Assembly: GCF_028583425.1 (NCBI RefSeq) | Contig: NC_072794.1 | Span: forward strand, 27,401,232-27,465,231 | Length of the DNA: 64,000 bases | Direction of reading: 5' to 3' | Source of the DNA: Eublepharis macularius | Lineage: Eukaryota > Chordata > Lepidosauria > Squamata > Eublepharidae | Shown here: positions 24,001 through 34,777 of the stretch, piece by piece | Layout of the letters: each line of letters opens with the position of its first letter | How positions within the stretch are numbered: position 1 is the stretch's first letter | Made by a program: the position numbers and the translations under genes | The notes under the pieces: model-generated | Seen by the model: the letters and a program-made list of their open reading frames with translations, nothing else | The model's database searches: none | What the model was told of the DNA's origin: nothing

Positions 24001-25237
24001 TATCTCATCCCCAATTAAGACCTGTAATTTAACACAGCGGAGATGTCACTTGCAACCACAAAACCCCAGAGCTTAGGGCACACTGACGTTCTTGGGAGGA
24101 AGAGTGGGAACATCTAGCCTCCCCCCACCTCCCCACCCAGCATAAGATCAGTAAGTGGGGAAAAAACACCAAGAACTTCACTAAGAGGCAAAAGTGTTGG
24201 GCACCTCAGCACAGGACGAGAAAGCAAAATCTACACAGCCCCCTTCCCATTTTCTAAAGCTCTCTCCTTTGAAGCCACTGAGGAGGACACAACGTAAGGG
24301 CAACCCGCTTCTCAGGGAACCCATCAGATCTTTGCTTTCCTCTACTCTGTTGCAAGGGCCTGCCATGCTTCCACACCACCAGATTCTCAGTTACTGGGGG
24401 AGAGCCCTGCAGATTCAATGAGGCCCCAATCCCGCAGGCTAGGTTCAAGCCAGGCATTTCTAGTTGATTTAAAGCACCGTGGAGCATGTATGAATAGGCA
24501 ACCGATGAAGAAGCTCTGTCCTTTGTTAAATGATAGGTGAAGGCAGGAGAAATATAGCTGATGCTGAAGACGCCTAAGAACAAGATTACCCCACTGTGAT
24601 AAATGCTAAATCAGTAGATTTCTATGCTCAGAGGGCAAGATCCAGTCCCGTCTCCCCTCTGCCTGCCCTGCTGTATGCAGCCCACAAGTATACAGGGAGA
24701 GATCAAAAGGGTAGCTTTAAAGACTCTTTTCTTCTGCCTGAACAAATGGGAGCAGCCCAGGGGGGAAGCAAAGGGAGTCAGAGCAAAGCCTTAAAAACCA
24801 ACCCCAGAAAGGCAAGTCGGCGCACATGCAAGTGCCTGCAGACACCTCCCCCCTCTCCATGCCATCTGAGTCCAGTGCCAAAGGAGTACCACCGCTCCCA
24901 ACAGGCATCATGCCAAGCCATGGCCAGTGGAAGCCACAAACTAAAGCACTCTCTATTTGCGCATCAGATGGCTCTCCGAAGCAGCAACTCAGAACCCTTG
25001 GCTCGGATCCCACGATGCTTGTATGTCAGGGGGGCACACGTTCTGACAATACATGCTTCAGACTGCCTAAGGCAAGAAGACCCACAGTGATGCCCAATGA
25101 GATGTTTCTGGAGTTGGGCATACACCAGGCACTACTTCCAATGATCTGCAGCTGTAGGGCAGACTAAGGCGGGGAGATGGTGCTGGCAGCATCCACAAGC
25201 AAGGACCAAAAAGAAAGAAAAACGTTCTGCTCCTTAC
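21085..25237 (-). other. Last intron of the RASAL2-like gene
   Basis: About 4.15 kb, mostly unique. No exon or mobile element was recognised with confidence. Confidence 0.5.
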
Positions 25238-25325
25238 CTGCGCTTCGATTATTTTCCTCTTTGTCTCGATGATATTTTCCATTTTTAAATGGTCTTTCTT
25301 TAACTCTGCTTCTACAGCCATTAGC
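25238..25325 (-). CDS. RASAL2: RASAL2-like RasGAP: short coiled-coil exon
   Basis: It completes the split arginine codon and encodes LMAVEAELKKDHLKMENIIE, TKRKIIEAQ (29 codons), phase 0 out (CAG|GTAAGG). RLM.VE.ELKKDH..M is conserved in DAB2IP and RASAL2. The exon and its acceptor-side intron have a decayed second copy at about 9.57-9.72 kb. Confidence 0.9.
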
Positions 25326-25439
25326 CTAGGATAGGGAGCAAGAATTAAGAGGGGGGGAAATCTGACTGTGCCTTGGAGGCGGGGGGAGGGTTCAAAGAAA
25401 AGTGATAATCGGCCCAGCAATTGGCTCAAGAACAAAGCT

Positions 25440-25790
25440 ATGTATTTAAAACATTTATTGGCCACAATAAATATAAATAAAATAATGATAAAATGATAAA
25501 AACAAAGCTTAAAGCATAGTTTGAGACTGCCAATAAAGCACAGAAGCCAAGTTAATTAAAAGCAGGCCTAAATAAAATCATCTTCAGCTGCCTGCTAGGT
25601 GCATCTCCCTGGGGATTCTGTTCCATAATTGTGGGGCTGCCACCAAAAAGGCCCTCTCTTGTGTGCTCACCCAGTGAGCTTCTTTAGCTGATGGGACAGT
25701 CAGGAGGGCCTCTTCCTGTGCTCTTAACCCTTGGGCATGAACATATTCCATTCTGTTCCACCATAACATTTTCTACTGGGTAAGTCCAAC
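25440..25790 (-). repeat. Interspersed LINE/SINE-like repeat, reverse orientation
   Basis: ATTTATTGGCCACAATAAAT start, then CCCTGGGGATTCTGTTCCAT, GGGGCTGCCACCAAAAAGGC; a common reptile repeat end. Lies between the two coiled-coil exons. Confidence 0.4.
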
Positions 25791-25834
25791 ATTGTTCAAG
25801 CGCTTATGTTCTTCAGGCAGATAAACAGCACTTG

Positions 25835-26035
25835 AAGGACCTGGCATTATACTGAATCAGACTGTCGATCCATCAAAGTCTGTTCTATCTACTCGGACCA
25901 GTAGCAGCGTTTCAGGGTCTCAGGTAGAGACATCTTTCTCATCACTACTACCTGATCCTGAACTAGAGATGCCAAGGATTGAATGTGGGACTTTCTGCAT
26001 GCCAAACAGATATTCTACTCAGCTATGGTCCCCCC
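25835..26035 (-). repeat. tRNA-derived SINE, reverse orientation
   Basis: Reverse complement of the 7.63-kb SINE type: GGATTGAATGTGGGAC is the B-box side, and ACTCAGCTATGGTCCC the head. Confidence 0.55.
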
Positions 26036-26245
26036 TCCCAAGCACCTCCTCCAGTCCTGCTACTGATTCTGCATAACCCGTGAGTGAGTGATCTCAGGTC
26101 CTTTGAGCCAGACTCTCCATGTGCATAAAGATAACATTTCTTTGACAAGCTATTAACTATTTCATTTCACAAAGGAAATGTATCTTAAATGCTCAGGTTG
26201 CAAAAAAGCTCCTCCAACTCTGGCCAATGCTCCTCCCTCCCTTAC

Positions 26246-26448
26246 CTGTTGATTATGGTCTTTATTTGAGCGTCCTTCTCCTCTTGCTGTTTCTGAAGAC
26301 GCTCCTCGCTGTTGGCCAGCTTTTCTTGATAATTCACCAACAGCTGTTGCATTTTATTCTCTTGTGCAAAGAGGCGCTGTTCGTAGTGCTCCAGCCTGCT
26401 ATTGGCTACTCTTAGCTGGTTTGTTAAATGGGCAATCTCTTGCTCATA
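26246..26448 (-). CDS. RASAL2: RASAL2-like RasGAP: coiled-coil exon
   Basis: The 67 codons YEQEIAHLTNQLRVANSRLE, HYEQRLFAQENKMQQLLVNY, QEKLANSEERLQKQQEEKDA, QIKTIIN plus two bases of an arginine codon form heptads of a long coiled coil, expected to drive oligomer formation. Acceptor ATCTGCAG, donor CAG|GTAAGG. Compared with RASAL2, the spacing is kept but many surface positions differ. The ~4.5 kb upstream intron contains the first PLE. Confidence 0.9.
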
Positions 26449-26568
26449 CTGCAGATGAGGTAGGGAGAGACAACAGTTAGTGTAGTCTGAGAGGTGTGTT
26501 GCTTTTTTCTAATAAGGCAAACAGGGCAAGAAAGTTCAAGGTGGGTAGCCATGTTTGTCTGTAGCCAT

Positions 26569-26716
26569 AGAAAAGAGCAAGAGTCCATTAGCACCTATAA
26601 GACTAACAACATTTGTGGTAGGGTATGCACTTTCATGAGCCACAGCTCACTTCTTCAGTACCCTACCACAAGTTTTGTTAAGTCTTATAGATGCTACTGG
26701 ATTCTTGCTCTTTTCT
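26569..26716. mobile_element. Palindrome made of two head-to-head PLE ends
   Basis: Arms 26569-26630 and 26657-26716 are inverted copies (AAGAGCAAGAGTCCA...GGTAGGGTA) of the PLE tail motif found elsewhere here. The spacer is about 26 bp. Confidence 0.6.
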
Positions 26717-27287
26717 AGGGTAAGAAAGGATATGTAGAGTCACTCACTGTGGTCAACTTCAGGCAGAAACCAGATGAGAATCTACTGAGACTGAGAGGAT
26801 AGGATTTAACCCCAAGTCTCTTAGCAGTCTCCATTCTCTTACCTTATATAGCCTAGAGTTCACATCTATATTACAGTAATTGGGTCTGCACAATAACAAT
26901 GCCCCCAGGGCCTGGCTGCAAGTTAGCAGCTGGTAAGGGGAAAAGTACAGGGGACGAGTTATCGATCCCCCAAGCACAGAGCACTTCAGTGCTTAGAGAT
27001 GTAAATGGCTCTGGACAAAGTGACAGGAAAGATTTACCAGCTAACTCCTCAGCTAGATTATCACAGGTAAGAAACAGAGACTGGGGAAGCCAGAAGGCTA
27101 GATTGTATTTCTTCCCTTTGGGTCAGGAAGATTGTAAATGATCTCCAGAGGGGATGAACTTCTAAAGGGGAGAAAGAAAAATTTCTGGACTCCAGGGAGA
27201 AGCTCTCCCTTCTCTTTGTCTCTTATCTCTTGGGTTTTGGCCTTCTGTTTTTCTGTGCTCAAACCAAGGAGGAGTAAGGTTTTACAA

Positions 27288-27386
27288 CCTGAGGAGTTAG
27301 CCATGTTAGTCTGCAGTTGCAAAATAGTAAAGAGTCCAGTAGCACCTTTAAGACTAATCAACTTTACTGTAGCATAAGCTTTCGAG
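27288..27386 (-). mobile_element. Older PLE 3'-end fragment split by the 27.4-29.6 kb insertion
   Basis: GTCTGCAGTTGCAAAATAG...CTTTAAGACTAATCAAC...AAGCTTTCGAG is the PLE tail type. It continues after the inserted element at 29634 with CTTCGTCAGATGCAT. Confidence 0.55.
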
Positions 27387-27558
27387 AGTCAAAGCTCTGG
27401 TTGTTGTGGGTTTTCTGGGCTGTATTGCTGTGGTCTTGGCATTGTAGTTCCTGATGTTTTGCCAGCAGCTGTGGCTGGCATCTTCAGAGGTGTAGCACCA
27501 AAAGACAGAGATCTCTCAGTGTCACAGTGTGGAAAAGACGTTGGCAGGTCATTTATAT

Positions 27559-28703
27559 CTACTCAGGAGGGGTGGGTTGAGCTGAGTCATCCTGTAAGAG
27601 TTTCCCAGGGTGTGGAATGCTAATGGAGGGAGGCTTCACTGTATCCTGAGGAGGTTCTTTTGCATATGGATTCGTGCTTGATGTGCTAATCTTCTCTGCA
27701 GGGCTATTGTTGGGTATAGAGTGATTTGTTAGCCTGGAGTTTTTCAGAACTGGAAACCATGCTCTATTCATTCTTAAGGTCTCTTCTTTCCTGTTGAAGT
27801 TTTGCTTATGCTTGTGAGTTTCAATGGCTTCCCTGTGCAGTCTGACAAAGTATTTGGAAGTGTTGTCCAGTATTTTGGTGTCCTGGAATAAGATACTGTG
27901 CCCTGTTTGAGTTAGGCTATGTTCAGCCACTGCTGATTTTTCAGGTTGTCCAAGTCTGCAGTGTCTTTCATGTTCTTTTATTCTTGTCTGGATGCTACGC
28001 TTTGTGGTCCCAATGTAAACTTGTCCACAGCTGCAGGGTATACGGTATACTCCTGCAGAGGTGAGGGGGTCTCTACTGTCTTTTGCTGATCGTAGCATCT
28101 GTTGTATTTTTCTGGTGGGTCTGAATACTGCTTGAAGGTTATGCTTTTTCATAAGCTTTCCCATCTGATCAGTGATTCCTTTGATGTATGGCAAAAACAC
28201 TTTTCCTGTAGGAGACTGTTTTTCTTTAGTTGTTTGATTTATCCTGGGTTTAATTGCTCCTCGGATTTCATTTCTGGAGTAGCCATTTGCCTGAAGTGCA
28301 TGGTTTAGATGATTAATTTCCTCATTGAGAAAGTGCGGCTCACATATCCGCCTTGCACGGTCTACTAATGTTTTCATTATGCTTCTTTTCTGTCGGGGGT
28401 GGTGATTGGAGTTTTTGTGTAAGTACCGATCAGTGTGAGTTGGTTTCCTGTAGACCTTGTGACCTAACTGAAAGTTTGCTTTGCGGATGACCCAGGTATC
28501 CAGAAATGGGAGTTTTCCCTCGATTTCTTTCTCCATTGTGAATTGTATGTTCAGGTGGATGTTGTTGAGATGATTCAAAAACTCCATCAATTCTTCCTCC
28601 CCATGGCTCCAAATGATAAATGTATCATCCACAAACCGGAACCAGACACTAGGTTTGTGGGGTGCTGATTCTAGAGCTGTTTTTTCAAAATGTTCCAAGT
28701 AGA
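27559..28703 (-). pseudogene. PLE reverse transcriptase C-terminal half and GIY-YIG endonuclease
   Basis: About 379 residues are open. RFVDDTFIIW near 28.63 kb is the catalytic RT motif C with both Asp present. KLPFLDTWVIR and YRKPTHTDRYLHKNSNHHP are PLE thumb-region motifs. AGVYRIPCSCGQVYIGTTKR near 28.0-28.06 kb, followed by R..EHERHC and AVAEHSLTQTGH, is the GIY-YIG nuclease that nicks target DNA. Little decay is seen, so the copy looks fairly young. It is non-functional here because of the upstream frameshift and 5' truncation. Confidence 0.85.
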
Positions 28704-28709
28704 CGTTTG

Positions 28710-29221
28710 CTATAACTGGCTGAGAGAGCTCCCCATGGCCACCCCATCCATCTGTTCATAGAATTCGTTATCCCATTGGAAGTAACTGGTTGTCAGACAA
28801 TGGTGGAATAAGGCTGTTACATCCTCTGGAAAAATCTGATTAATAAGTGCAATAGTGTCTTTTACTGGAAACTTAGTAAACAGGGATACAACATCAAAAC
28901 TGACAAGTATGTCCTGTGGATTGAGTTTCAGAGAACTGATTTTGTTGATGAAATGTGCTGAATCTTTGATGTAAGACGTGGTTTTCCCGATGTGGTCCTG
29001 CAGGAAATCAGCCAGATGTCTAGCTAATTCATATGTCGGTGAACCAATGGCACTCATGATGGGTCGGAATGGGACTGAATCCTTATGTATTTTAGGGAGT
29101 CCATATAGTTTAGGTGGCTGTGCTTCTGTCTTGCATAGTTTTCTGTGCGTGTCGGGATGTAGTGAGGAATTCTTGATCAGCGCATTTGTTAGCCTGGTGA
29201 TTTTGCAGGTGGTTTTGCATA
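28710..29221 (-). pseudogene. PLE reverse transcriptase, N-terminal half (5'-truncated)
   Basis: It encodes RT motifs PPKLYGLPKIHKDSVPFRPI, SAIGSPTYELARHLADFL, ILVSFDVVSLFTKFPVKDTI and QMDGVAMGSSLS. The LYGLPKIHK and FDVVSLFT blocks are diagnostic of Penelope-like RT, and the catalytic Asp of motif A is present. The frame is lost near 28705 by a single-base deletion in the conserved MGS.LSP block and resumes in the next segment. The 5' part of RT is missing. Confidence 0.8.
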
Positions 29222-30943
29222 GAGTATGGTTTCCAGTTCTGAAAAACACCAGGCTAACAAAACACTCTATACCCGACAATAGCCCTACAGAGAAGATTAG
29301 TACATCAAGCACCAATCCATATGCAAAAGAACCTCCTCAGGATACAGTGAAGCCTCCCTCCATTAGCATTCCACACCCTGGGAAACTCTTACAGGATGAC
29401 TCAGCTCAACCCCACCCCTCCTGAGTAGATATAAATGACCTGCCAACATCTTTTCCACACTGTGACACTGAGAGATCTCTGTCTTTTGGTGCTACACCTC
29501 TGAAGATGCCAGCCACAGCTGCTGGCAAAACGTCAGGAACTACAATGCCAAGACCACGGCAATATAGGCCAGAAAACCCACAACAACCATCGTTCTCCAG
29601 CCGTGACAGCCTTCGACAATAAGTCAAAGCTCTCTTCGTCAGATGCATATTTTACAACAGGACTCTACCTTGACCACATGTTCAGAAGCAATGGCGGAAA
29701 TTCCCAAACTCTGATAACTAAGATAATGGAGGAGTTGTAAATGCTGCAACCTTAAGAGTAACTATCCTATCCTAATTCAACATTATTTAGGATAACCATA
29801 AAGATAGCGTTTAGTGGGTTGCATGCTTATACTGTTTCATTTTATCCTTGATCAGCCAGATGCTTGTACAGACCATGTGTATACTTTTTTATTCGTTTAT
29901 TACATTTTCATATATGCTAGATAACCTAATTAGTTATAGTGTGGGTTAAGAGAAGCCTGATCTCTGAACCCACACTATAACTAATTAGGTCTTGCTTTCC
30001 ATAGAATGGTAAAGGGGAGGGGCAGCAGCTGAGCTTGCCATCTCTAAAGTGCAAAGTTGCGAAAGTGCAGTTAGCTAGTATGAGTGGAGAGGAAAAACGG
30101 CAAACAGGCACAGCTTTTAAATGGAGTAGAGTGTGCTATAAATCCTAAATCCTTTCAGCAGGAGATATTCTTCCAGATTAGTTGGTGGCAGAGGAAAATA
30201 CCCAAAGAGAAGTCGGTAAACCAGGAGTCAACGGGAAAAGTGCCTCACCAGGTGAAGACACGCAATGGTGCATGACTTTCCGAGGTTCCACATGAAGGAG
30301 GGAAGGGGGTTTGCGAGACTGTTTCCTCACATAGCCAGTGATGAAAGAGCCCCAAACTTACTTTTAATCTCTATTCAAATACTAGAAATAAGCAGTCTAT
30401 ACTTGGCAGCGGAGCAGCTGTTATTGGGCATTCATGTTAGTGTATGTTATTCCAAACACTGAATAGCCAGGGTTCTCTCTCTCTTTTTTTTGCATAGTGT
30501 TTTAAACCGCATGACTGTCAATGGCCTTGATGCATTCCAGTTACAGCCCCAGGACCTCAGATTATGAACTCATTAGGCAGACTGCAGACACCACATTTTT
30601 TTCTCAGATTCCCCCATCTGCAGCCCTTGAAGGATCTTTTTAAAGATCTAAGGATGCTCCCTTGGGAGTATAGGAGACACGGTGCCTGGCTTTACCACAA
30701 CACTGCTGCGTGGGCCTGCCAGGGCGCAACGGGGTTGGAGAAATCTGCTGGAGGCAAAATGAGGCAGCACTGCCAAAGCACATCCATTAAGAAAAGAGAG
30801 AACGGGGCTGGGGCTACTCCTAGGTGCTCAGGGAGGGGCAGCCCTCCAGGATGGTGGCTGTCCTGGAATGTTCCTGTTGACTTAATGGCCAATCTGCCCC
30901 TGGAACGTGTGTTGTAAGGCCAGTTCATAGCAGTGGCTGTTAC

Positions 30944-31057
30944 CTTTTCAGCATGCTTTGCCTCTTCTTGGTCACCATCGTATTGGCCATTGTTGAGGAC
31001 CCAGGCAGCTGTCCTTTCCACCGGTGACAATGTGGCAGTATCTACTGGGGACTGAAT
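30944..31057 (-). CDS. RASAL2: RASAL2-like RasGAP: SPVERTAAWVL exon
   Basis: The 38 codons IQSPVDTATLSPVERTAAWV, LNNGQYDGDQEEAKHAEK are phase 0 at both ends (acceptor CTTGTAG, donor AAG|GTAACA). ERTAAWVLNNGQY is strongly conserved in the family and precedes the coiled coil. The acidic stretch after GQY is shorter than in the RASAL2 I remember. The upstream intron (about 7.7 kb) holds the second PLE. Confidence 0.9.
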
Positions 31058-31361
31058 CTACAAGCAGAGCAAGAGAGAGATCTAGGTCATTCCACCCACT
31101 GGCTAACCTACCATGTCTAACGTGTATGAGGGAAATTCGGGGCCAGACTTAATTATGTAGTTTCTTTATTTGGATGTTGCTAAAGGAAATTCCACATAAG
31201 TATTAAATATGAATGACTGCTTATCTGTCTATGCTGGACTTTTCTTTCCCACTGATTTGGGTACACTGTACTCAACAAGGACAACCTAGAGGTCACAAAG
31301 AAAAAGTGACCCAACAGGGATTTTTATTTGTTATGCTTCTGCAAGCGAGACTATCCCATTT

Positions 31362-31560
31362 TGGGAGAGCTAGTGTGGTTTAGAGTGACAAACCAGAATC
31401 TGGGAAACCCTGATTGAAATCCTTGTTCTGCCACTGAAGCTCGCTGGGTAACCTTAGGCCAGTCACTCTCTGTGTTGCTGTGAGGATACAACAGAGAGGT
31501 GAATGTAAGCTGTCTTGGGTCCCCACGGGGCATGGAAGTGTAACTATCTAACTAAAAAAT
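31362..31560 (+). repeat. tRNA-derived SINE, older copy
   Basis: Same body as 62243-62475: AGCTAGTGTGGTTTAGAG head, CTTAGGCCAGTCACTCTC, GCTGTGAGGATACAA. B box degraded. Confidence 0.55.
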
Positions 31561-31872
31561 GAATAAGGCAGCTGCAACACTTTTGAACACTGTGGCAGAA
31601 CACACACACACAAAAGAAGCCTGAAAGGGGATGATCAGAGCTGTTGAATCGAGATGAAAGGGGCTGCATCACGGCAGGCCGTTTAAGAATCCAAGAACTG
31701 CTTTGCCGGCAAGGCTGGAACAATCCTGTGTCTAAAGGAGGATGGTTCAGATGGGTGACTGGGTGGGTCTGCAGAAGAACAGCCGGGTCTGAGTCCAGTC
31801 GGCCTTTAGAGACCAACATGTTAAGTGAGTTGCCCAGGGTGCAGCTTTAAGGGGTGCCAAATTAGACAGAAT

Positions 31873-31895
31873 TTCTCTCTCTCTCTCTCTCTCTC
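31873..31895 (+). repeat. (TC)n microsatellite
   Basis: About 11 TC units. Confidence 0.9.
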
Positions 31896-32135
31896 CACAC
31901 ACATGGACACACATGATTGAATGTGGGAAGGCACCAAAGTTCTAGTTCTGTTAAGGCACCAAAAACCTTTGGGCTAGCCCTGTTTGCTGGATCAAACCAA
32001 GTTCTACCCAGTCCTGCATTCTAACAAGAGAAACTATCCCCACATACTTGTCTAAATGCAAAATGACGCACAATGCTGCAGTTCCGTGATGGGAATCCCA
32101 AGTATATTACTTGGTCCTAAAAAGCAGCTATATGA

Positions 32136-32155
32136 GTGTGTGTGTGTGTGTGTGT
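32136..32155 (+). repeat. (TG)n microsatellite
   Basis: About ten TG units, followed by a G run. Confidence 0.9.
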
Positions 32156-33589
32156 TGGGGGGAAATACCAAAACTAGATTAAGGCCATGGCATGGGTTGG
32201 GGCAAGAGTTAGCTCTTCCCCTGATGCTTTCCCCAGTTGAAAATGTCAACTCCCCAGTAGGGGAAGAAATAGCTACAATACTGGCAGCTGCCTTTTGTCT
32301 TTATCAGACCTCGGGGCAGTGCAGGGGCAGAGACCATGGTCCCAGGCCAGATTCGCGCCCCACCCCAAGCTGCTTGTAGGGCCAATTGATCTGTCCAGTA
32401 TTTCAGTCATGGAACTCCAGCAGCTCACATTGTTTGACTCTTAATCACTTAGCAAACTTAGAGGGCCATCCAAAGCAGAATCACACCCTTCTAAATTGAT
32501 GGATTTCCAATCCTTACTGTTAATTTGTTTGAGACTTACAAACTGCGAGCAGCCCTATCTACTAAGTGCATACTAAGCAATGGGGCAATGTAGATCAAAA
32601 GGGGTGGGGGAGAAAGGCCGCTGAAAATTTTTGTTCCTCTTCCTTAAACTAATCTCCAGCGTTCCTAATATAGGGACCAACATACTTTTCTTTTTTTCTA
32701 GTCCTTGGCTTACAATGGGCACATAAATTTTGACTAATGCCAGAGACAAATCTTAGTATCTGCTGTTTTCAGAAGGAGTCAGCCACTGCTTTTTTAAAAA
32801 CCTGCATGCAATCCAGAATCTTTCTTTGCAAACTAACTGATTCTGCAAAGAGATTTCAGATTCATCCTCTGACTGCCATGCCTTGCAGATGGGGACTTCC
32901 AGCAAACTCTTTGCCACCAACTCCCCCTCCCCTTTCCCCCTTCTCTTTCTTCTGTCTTCTCGTTCTCTTTCTTTGAAATAAGTCCAGCTAAGAAAGAGTT
33001 TTGTGATCTGAAAGCTAGCTCACTACCTGCGTCTTTTAGGTGGGCTTTCATAAAGGTATGGCTAGCACTGCATTTTCTATTTGTTCCTCTCCCACTCACG
33101 TGATAGATACACAGGGCACAAACTGACCTCTTGAAGCCCAGTAAAGGGCTCTCCTCTGTTCTCAGAAACAAGTAGCAATTAATAAGAAACTGGGAATTTC
33201 ACAACCATCCACACCCACAGACCAATACCAAAGGGAAAAAAAAACGGGCCACATTTTCTTAGGGGGAAAATTCCACAGCATAATTTGCAATTAAAAATAT
33301 GCAGTGGCATTTGCTGAAATGCTTCACTCAAGAACCACAGACTCTCAGAAGCGTGGTGGCTTTTACCGGCCCTGGAACAAGCTACTAGTTGAGTTGAAAA
33401 AATGGAATGGAAATCTGAGCAGGCATTTCTAAATTATTTGCATGCACTGCGCAGGCCAACTGCACTGATCTAGCCGCAGGGACTCCACAAAAAAAGAGGA
33501 GAGAAAAAGCAGCACCCAAAACACTTCGGGTCCACCACCACCGTTTTCAGGCGAGCTTCTTGCACAAAGCAGAAGAAAAAAGCAAAAAA

Positions 33590-33695
33590 GGCTTCTTGTG
33601 GCAACTTAAACAATCGTAGCAAAAACTTTTATGGGTAGTGGGGATTTAGTCCATGAAAGCTTATGCTACTATAAAACTGTTAGGTCTTAAGGTAA
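33590..33695 (-). mobile_element. PLE 3'-end fragment
   Basis: A degraded copy of the tail motif in minus orientation (CTTGTGGCAACTTAAAC...ATGAAAGCTTATGCTAC). Truncated. Confidence 0.4.
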
Positions 33696-33904
33696 CGACA
33701 AAGCTCCTTTTGTTTTAACTGCAACAGATTAATGTATCTAGCCGTGCCATGGGAATTTATTAACATCTGGGAAACTGCAGAAATACAGCCATGCAAGGGG
33801 ACTGCCAACCAGTTAAACCTATAGAAAGGAGAGGTTCTTTTAAATGTGCTTTCATCACAAAAGCTAGATCTGTCAGTACAGTTGCTGACCAGGTGTGGCA
33901 TCTG

Positions 33905-34089
33905 GACATCTCCTGGAACTACAACTGATCTCCAGACTACGAGGATGTTCTCCCGGAGAATAAGGCAGCTTTGGAAGCAGAGTGTCTGGCATTATTCTTG
34001 CTGAGCTCCCTCCCCATCTCAAACTTCATCCTCCCCAGGTTCTACCCCCAAATCTCTAGGAACTTCCCAGCTCAGAGATGGCAGCCCTA
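33905..34089 (-). mobile_element. TAGGG-family element, second copy
   Basis: It shares TGATCTCCAGACTAC, CCCCAAATCTC and the GGCAGCCCTA end with 4125-4323. Boundaries approximate. Confidence 0.45.
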
Positions 34090-34590
34090 CCCGTCAGTGA
34101 TAAAAAGTAATTACTACTTATAAAGACCTCCCCTCCACACTGCCCTAAAAAAGCAAACTGGTTATGCATTTCTATGTTCTGCTCTACTGCCTTTGAGTAG
34201 GTACTTATTTATTTTATAAGCATTTCCAGTAACATACCCCTAAGGAGACAAACACACCTGAGGAGGAGGTTCTGATAAGATAGGCCTTTATACCGACAAA
34301 ACTGTAAACATGACACACGTGACTCTCCCTAAGGGCAGAGGAGAGAGGAGCCACGCATCAGATGAGCAACTGATGGACTTCCAAAGGGCAAATTCACATT
34401 ATATTGGTCTACAGAGCTCTCATCACTACTGATTCAAATGTCCACTTTCCTAGACATAGTCAATTGCAATAACTTAGCAATAAGTGAGACAAAACCCATC
34501 TACCCCATGGTAATATATGATATACAAGCATTCTCATCGGTTTGGAATCAATTTTTTTAGCATTAACAAGAATGCCTGAAAATAGGGCAC

Positions 34591-34777
34591 GACCCAGAAC
34601 GTCGTGCCACGTTGCGGGGAAAACTCGAAATATCGCGTTTTCTCACGCGGGTTTTGCGCGATGTCACGCGACGTGATATTTCGCGTTTTCCCCAGGGGAA
34701 ACAGAGCCCGTGGGGATGGGCGATATATAAATTGAAATATAAATAAAATTTTAAAAAGTGGCACGACGTTCCGGGTC
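34591..34777. mobile_element. CpG-rich short inverted-repeat element
   Basis: 20-bp terminal inverted repeats (GACCCAGAACGTCGTGCCAC and GTGGCACGACGTTCCGGGTC) differ by one base. Inside is a second inverted pair (GGGGAAAACTCGAAATATCG against ATATTTCGCGTTTTCCCC). The many CpGs contrast with the AT-rich surroundings. No target duplication found. Confidence 0.5.

Larger units (their letters stand above)
27399..29621 (-). mobile_element. Penelope-like retroelement with inverted terminal copies and a 12-bp target duplication
   Basis: AGTCAAAGCTCT occurs on both sides (27387-27398 and 29622-29633). The interior encodes, on the minus strand, a reverse transcriptase and a GIY-YIG nuclease, the set typical of PLEs. 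About 365 bp at each end (27399-27763 and 29222-29586) are inverted copies of each other, so the sense element is 5'-truncated and capped by an antisense copy of its own 3' end. The insertion lies in an older PLE end (27290-27386 and 29634-29660). Confidence 0.85.

Noticed and set aside
24596..25090. Open frame of 164 codons, plus strand
   Set aside because: No recognisable domain, lies in an intron on the opposite strand, and another overlapping frame is open too; likely chance.
28978..29424. Plus-strand open frame of 148 codons
   Set aside because: Its second half is the PLE C-terminal tail read from the inverted arm; it is an artefact of the inverted copy.
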